This document shows, piece by piece, positions 61,588 to 64,000 of a DNA stretch of 64,000 nt. The position numbers and the translations under genes were made by a program. The number at the start of each line of letters is the position of its first letter. Position 1 is the first letter of the stretch. This DNA comes from Flammeovirgaceae bacterium UBA6059 (GTDB taxonomy: Bacteria; Bacteroidota; Bacteroidia; Cytophagales; Cyclobacteriaceae): positions 1-64,000 of the forward strand of contig DIYH01000018.1 of NCBI GenBank assembly GCA_002435755.1, in the 5' to 3' direction. The notes beneath the pieces are model-generated. The model saw only the letters and a list, made by a program, of their open reading frames with translations, was not told the DNA's origin and did not search any database.

Positions 61588-62778
61588 ATGTACGCATCTA
61601 CTCAAAAGAGACTCCAGCAGGAAATCGATGATATCAAAACTGCCGGACTATTCAAACAAGAGAGAATCATCACCACCCCACAAGGAGCTGATATACGCAC
61701 CAAAGACGGTAGAGAAGTGATCAATTTTTGCGCTAACAACTACCTTGGGCTTTCGTCTCACCCCAAAGTCATAGCCGCGGCAAAGGAGGCAATCGACACT
61801 CATGGTTTTGGTATGTCATCGGTTCGTTTTATTTGCGGAACCCAGGATATCCACAAGACCTTGGAGGCCAAGCTTTCAGAATTCCTGGGTACAGAAGACA
61901 CTATCCTCTATGCTGCTGCCTTTGATGCTAATGGAGGTGTTTTTGAGCCAATTCTTGGCCCTGAAGACGCGATCGTATCTGACTCACTTAATCATGCTTC
62001 TATCATTGACGGTGTGAGACTCTGTAAAGCCCAGCGATTCAGATATGCACATAATGATATGGGTGATCTGGAAGAGAGGTTGAAAGAGGCATCAGGAGCA
62101 AGGTCCAAGATCATCGTGACAGATGGGGTTTTCTCAATGGATGGCACTATTGCTCAGCTGGATCAGATCTGCGATCTGGCAGAGAAGTACGACGCTATGG
62201 TCATGACTGATGAGTGTCACTCTACGGGATTTATGGGTAAGACAGGTCGTGGCGTTCATGAGTATCGAGATGTTATGGGACGAGTGGACATCATAACAGG
62301 CACACTTGGTAAAGCCATGGGTGGTGCTTCCGGAGGATTTACCAGTGGTCGCAAAGAGATCATTGAATTGCTACGCCAGCGCTCCAGGCCTTATCTATTT
62401 TCGAATACTCTGGCTCCTAGTATTACAGGGGCGAGTATCGCTGTGATAGATATGTTGAGTGAGACCACAGAACTGCGAGATAAGCTCGAAAGTAATACAC
62501 GCTATTTTCGTGAAAAGATGACAGTTGCTGGTTTTGATATCAAACCTGGCGATCACGCCATTGTACCCATAATGCTATACGACGCTGTGCTATCCCAAAA
62601 AATGGCGGCCCAACTGTTGGATGAGGGAATCTATGTGATCGGCTTCTACTATCCAGTGGTACCTAAAGGCCAGGCACGCATAAGAGTTCAGATTTCTGCA
62701 GTCCATGAACAAGGGCACCTCGACAAAGCAATCAATGCTTTTATCAAAGTTGGGAAGGACCTGAAAGTGATTAAATAG
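61588..62778 (+). CDS. kbl: Glycine C-acetyltransferase (2-amino-3-ketobutyrate CoA ligase)
   Basis: A 396-residue PLP enzyme of the alpha-oxoamine synthase family that splits 2-amino-3-ketobutyrate with CoA into glycine and acetyl-CoA. Motifs: NFCANNYLGLSSHP, GFGMSSVRFICGTQDIHK (Kbl-specific), VTDGVFSMDGTIAQL, MTDECHSTGFMGKTGRG, and the PLP lysine in GTLGKAMGGASGG. Length is standard. It completes the threonine-to-glycine route with tdh. Confidence 0.96.
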   Translation: MYASTQKRLQQEIDDIKTAGLFKQERIITTPQGADIRTKDGREVINFCANNYLGLSSHPKVIAAAKEAIDTHGFGMSSVRFICGTQDIHKTLEAKLSEFLGTEDTILYAAAFDANGGVFEPILGPEDAIVSDSLNHASIIDGVRLCKAQRFRYAHNDMGDLEERLKEASGARSKIIVTDGVFSMDGTIAQLDQICDLAEKYDAMVMTDECHSTGFMGKTGRGVHEYRDVMGRVDIITGTLGKAMGGASGGFTSGRKEIIELLRQRSRPYLFSNTLAPSITGASIAVIDMLSETTELRDKLESNTRYFREKMTVAGFDIKPGDHAIVPIMLYDAVLSQKMAAQLLDEGIYVIGFYYPVVPKGQARIRVQISAVHEQGHLDKAINAFIKVGKDLKVIK

Positions 62779-62796
62779 TAATTTTGACCGGGAGGC

Positions 62797-63681
62797 TCAA
62801 ACGGCAGATTTGGCCTCCTCTTTCACCTTAGTTAATACCGATTCCTGTAGTGGGGCTTCTACCTCTTGACCATTGTCTTCCTCTTCAGATAAGTATCGGT
62901 TGATCGTCTTTCGCATTTCCTGTGTGGATTGATTGTGGTACACGTGACCGTTACGGACACTGGACAACTGGCCCGTTTCTTCCGATACGACAAGGACCAA
63001 AGAGTCAGTGACCTCAGACATGCCAATAGCAGCCCTGTGTCTCAAGCCAAACTGTGCTGGCAGATCGTCCTTTTCCGTGACAGGAAGTATACACCTTGCA
63101 GCTATGATCTTACCTTCGTAAATGATGACAGCTCCATCATGTAGTGGGCTGTATTTGTTAAATATCGAGATGAGTAGTCGCTTAGAGATCAGTGCGTCCA
63201 TACGGTCCCCCGATTCGGCGTAAAACTTAAGTTCGGAGTTTTTAGATAGTACGATTAGGGCTCCCGTATTAGAACCTCCAAGTGTTTTCACGGCTTCAAT
63301 GATCGGGGTAATATTCTTCCAATGTGTATCCTCCTGTCGCACGAAAATACTTTTCAGGCTATTGACAAAGTTTCCTTCATCGAACACTGTGATCTTTCCA
63401 ATTATCAAAAGGAACTTTCGGATCTCTTGCTGAAAAAGTATGATCACAGCGATCACACCCACTTGCATGAACTGTCCCAGAATGTTCCCCAACAGTTCCA
63501 TCTCTACAGCATTGACCACAAGGTAAATGAGGTAGATAGATAAAAAGCCAAGGAACACACGGATCGCTACACTGCCGCGCATGAGCTTGTACACATTGTA
63601 AATGAGCACACTCACAAGTAGTATGTCGAAAATGTCGACATAGCTAATGTCCAAAAACCCTATCTTAAATAGAAGCGTCAC
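62797..63681 (-). CDS. cdaA: Diadenylate cyclase CdaA
   Basis: A 294-residue membrane enzyme making the second messenger c-di-AMP. Three membrane segments (to about residue 85) are followed by a coiled linker and the DAC domain, with catalytic DGA in HDGAVIIYEG and RHR in FGLRHRAAIG. The start is GTG (63679-63681), overlapping the folP stop as GTGA; no ATG occurs for 33 codons. The folP-cdaA order is common in Bacteroidota. Confidence 0.94.
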   Translation of the reverse strand: MTLLFKIGFLDISYVDIFDILLVSVLIYNVYKLMRGSVAIRVFLGFLSIYLIYLVVNAVEMELLGNILGQFMQVGVIAVIILFQQEIRKFLLIIGKITVFDEGNFVNSLKSIFVRQEDTHWKNITPIIEAVKTLGGSNTGALIVLSKNSELKFYAESGDRMDALISKRLLISIFNKYSPLHDGAVIIYEGKIIAARCILPVTEKDDLPAQFGLRHRAAIGMSEVTDSLVLVVSEETGQLSSVRNGHVYHNQSTQEMRKTINRYLSEEEDNGQEVEAPLQESVLTKVKEEAKSAV

Positions 63682-64000
63682 CTTCGAAGTAAGTTATACA
63701 ATTTCACAGTCTCAAACGCTTCTTTCACATCATGCACGCGTAGTAGACCAGCATCATTCATTAACGCATGCATATGTAATGCGGTTGTACCGTTCAAGGC
63801 TTCTTCCTGAGTAATCCCAAGGCTCTTATAGATAAGCGATTTGCGCGACACTCCTACCATGATTGGTGTATCAAGCACACTTAAATAGTTAAGATACTTG
63901 AGTACTTCGAAACTTTGTTCTGCCTTTTTAGCAAAGCCAATTCCCGGATCGATAATAACATCTGCAACCCCCATGGCTCTCAGGTCATGAAGCCTCGATT
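63678..64000 (-). CDS. folP: Dihydropteroate synthase, C-terminal part (cut by window end)
   Basis: The last ~107 residues of a folate-synthesis enzyme condensing p-aminobenzoate with a pterin. The open frame continues past 64000. Motifs: DPGIGFAKKAEQSFEVL, VGVSRKSLIYK and, near the end, LLRVHDVKEA, all of the TIM-barrel DHPS signature. The stop overlaps the cdaA start by 4 bases. Confidence 0.93.
   Translation of the reverse strand, partial: SRLHDLRAMGVADVIIDPGIGFAKKAEQSFEVLKYLNYLSVLDTPIMVGVSRKSLIYKSLGITQEEALNGTTALHMHALMNDAGLLRVHDVKEAFETVKLYNLLRR

Noticed and set aside
62791..62823. Terminator between kbl and cdaA
   Set aside because: GGAGGC/GCCTCC pair with a 16-base loop and only a weak T tract, mostly inside cdaA coding sequence.

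Overview
The window looks like chromosomal DNA of a gliding-lineage Bacteroidota, most likely Cytophagales; this placement is inferred from content. It carries type IX secretion/gliding genes (sprA, porU, porV, gldH and a T9SS type A cargo), Bacteroidota-specific families (DUF4837, DUF4292, GWxTD, RicT-gldH neighbours) and promoters of the Bacteroidota form TTTG-N19/20-TAnnTTTG. Coding density is high, and no insertion sequence, prophage, CRISPR array or rRNA was seen. The only RNA gene recognised is tRNA-Ala(GGC) at the left end. The right end cuts through folP.

Layout. 1-3.6 kb: tRNA-Ala, a DUF4844-like protein of unknown function, an NlpC/P60 lipoprotein, a 144-bp nested inverted repeat, and asnB. 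3.6-10.3 kb: dps, a methyltransferase, GWxTD-rlmB (overlapping), manC and recQ. 10.4-22.1 kb: purD, ricT-gldH, a 1342-residue DUF4011-type helicase with a Vsr-like tail (related by architecture to the Hhe anti-phage protein), a ComEA-like HhH protein, hemA and a WG-repeat protein. 22.1-29.4 kb, minus strand: MBL-fold hydrolase, pssA, porU, porV and a catalytically degenerate M16 protein. 29.4-34.6 kb, plus strand: FAD oxidoreductase, a large outer-membrane fusion protein (degenerate gluzincin + beta-propeller + Omp85-like barrel), and yicC.

34.6-50 kb, minus strand: two tonB paralogues, vanZ, gcvH, sprA, ruvA, maeB, a DUF4837 lipoprotein, a LysM lytic transglycosylase and tatA. 50-57.3 kb, minus strand: EnvC-like protein, DUF4292 lipoprotein, TPR protein, sugar nucleotidyltransferase, polysaccharide flippase and an enoyl-CoA hydratase. 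57.5-64 kb: T9SS cargo, icd, then a threonine-degradation module in which tdh diverges from a small unknown gene plus kbl, followed by cdaA-folP on the minus strand.

How the genes fit together. SprA is the T9SS outer-membrane translocon, PorV shuttles cargo and PorU is the sortase that removes the C-terminal signal; the cargo at 57492 and GldH belong to the same machine. LytM, LysM, NlpC/P60 and TatA genes serve the envelope. Tdh and Kbl convert threonine to glycine and acetyl-CoA; GcvH belongs to the glycine cleavage system that could consume the glycine.

The observations most worth checking are: the shared divergent control region of tdh and orf83-kbl; three genes whose -7 box lies 4-7 nt before the ATG, implying leaderless mRNA; the Hhe-like helicase with a weakened nuclease motif; the gluzincin-propeller-barrel fusion; and several perfect palindromes in control regions.
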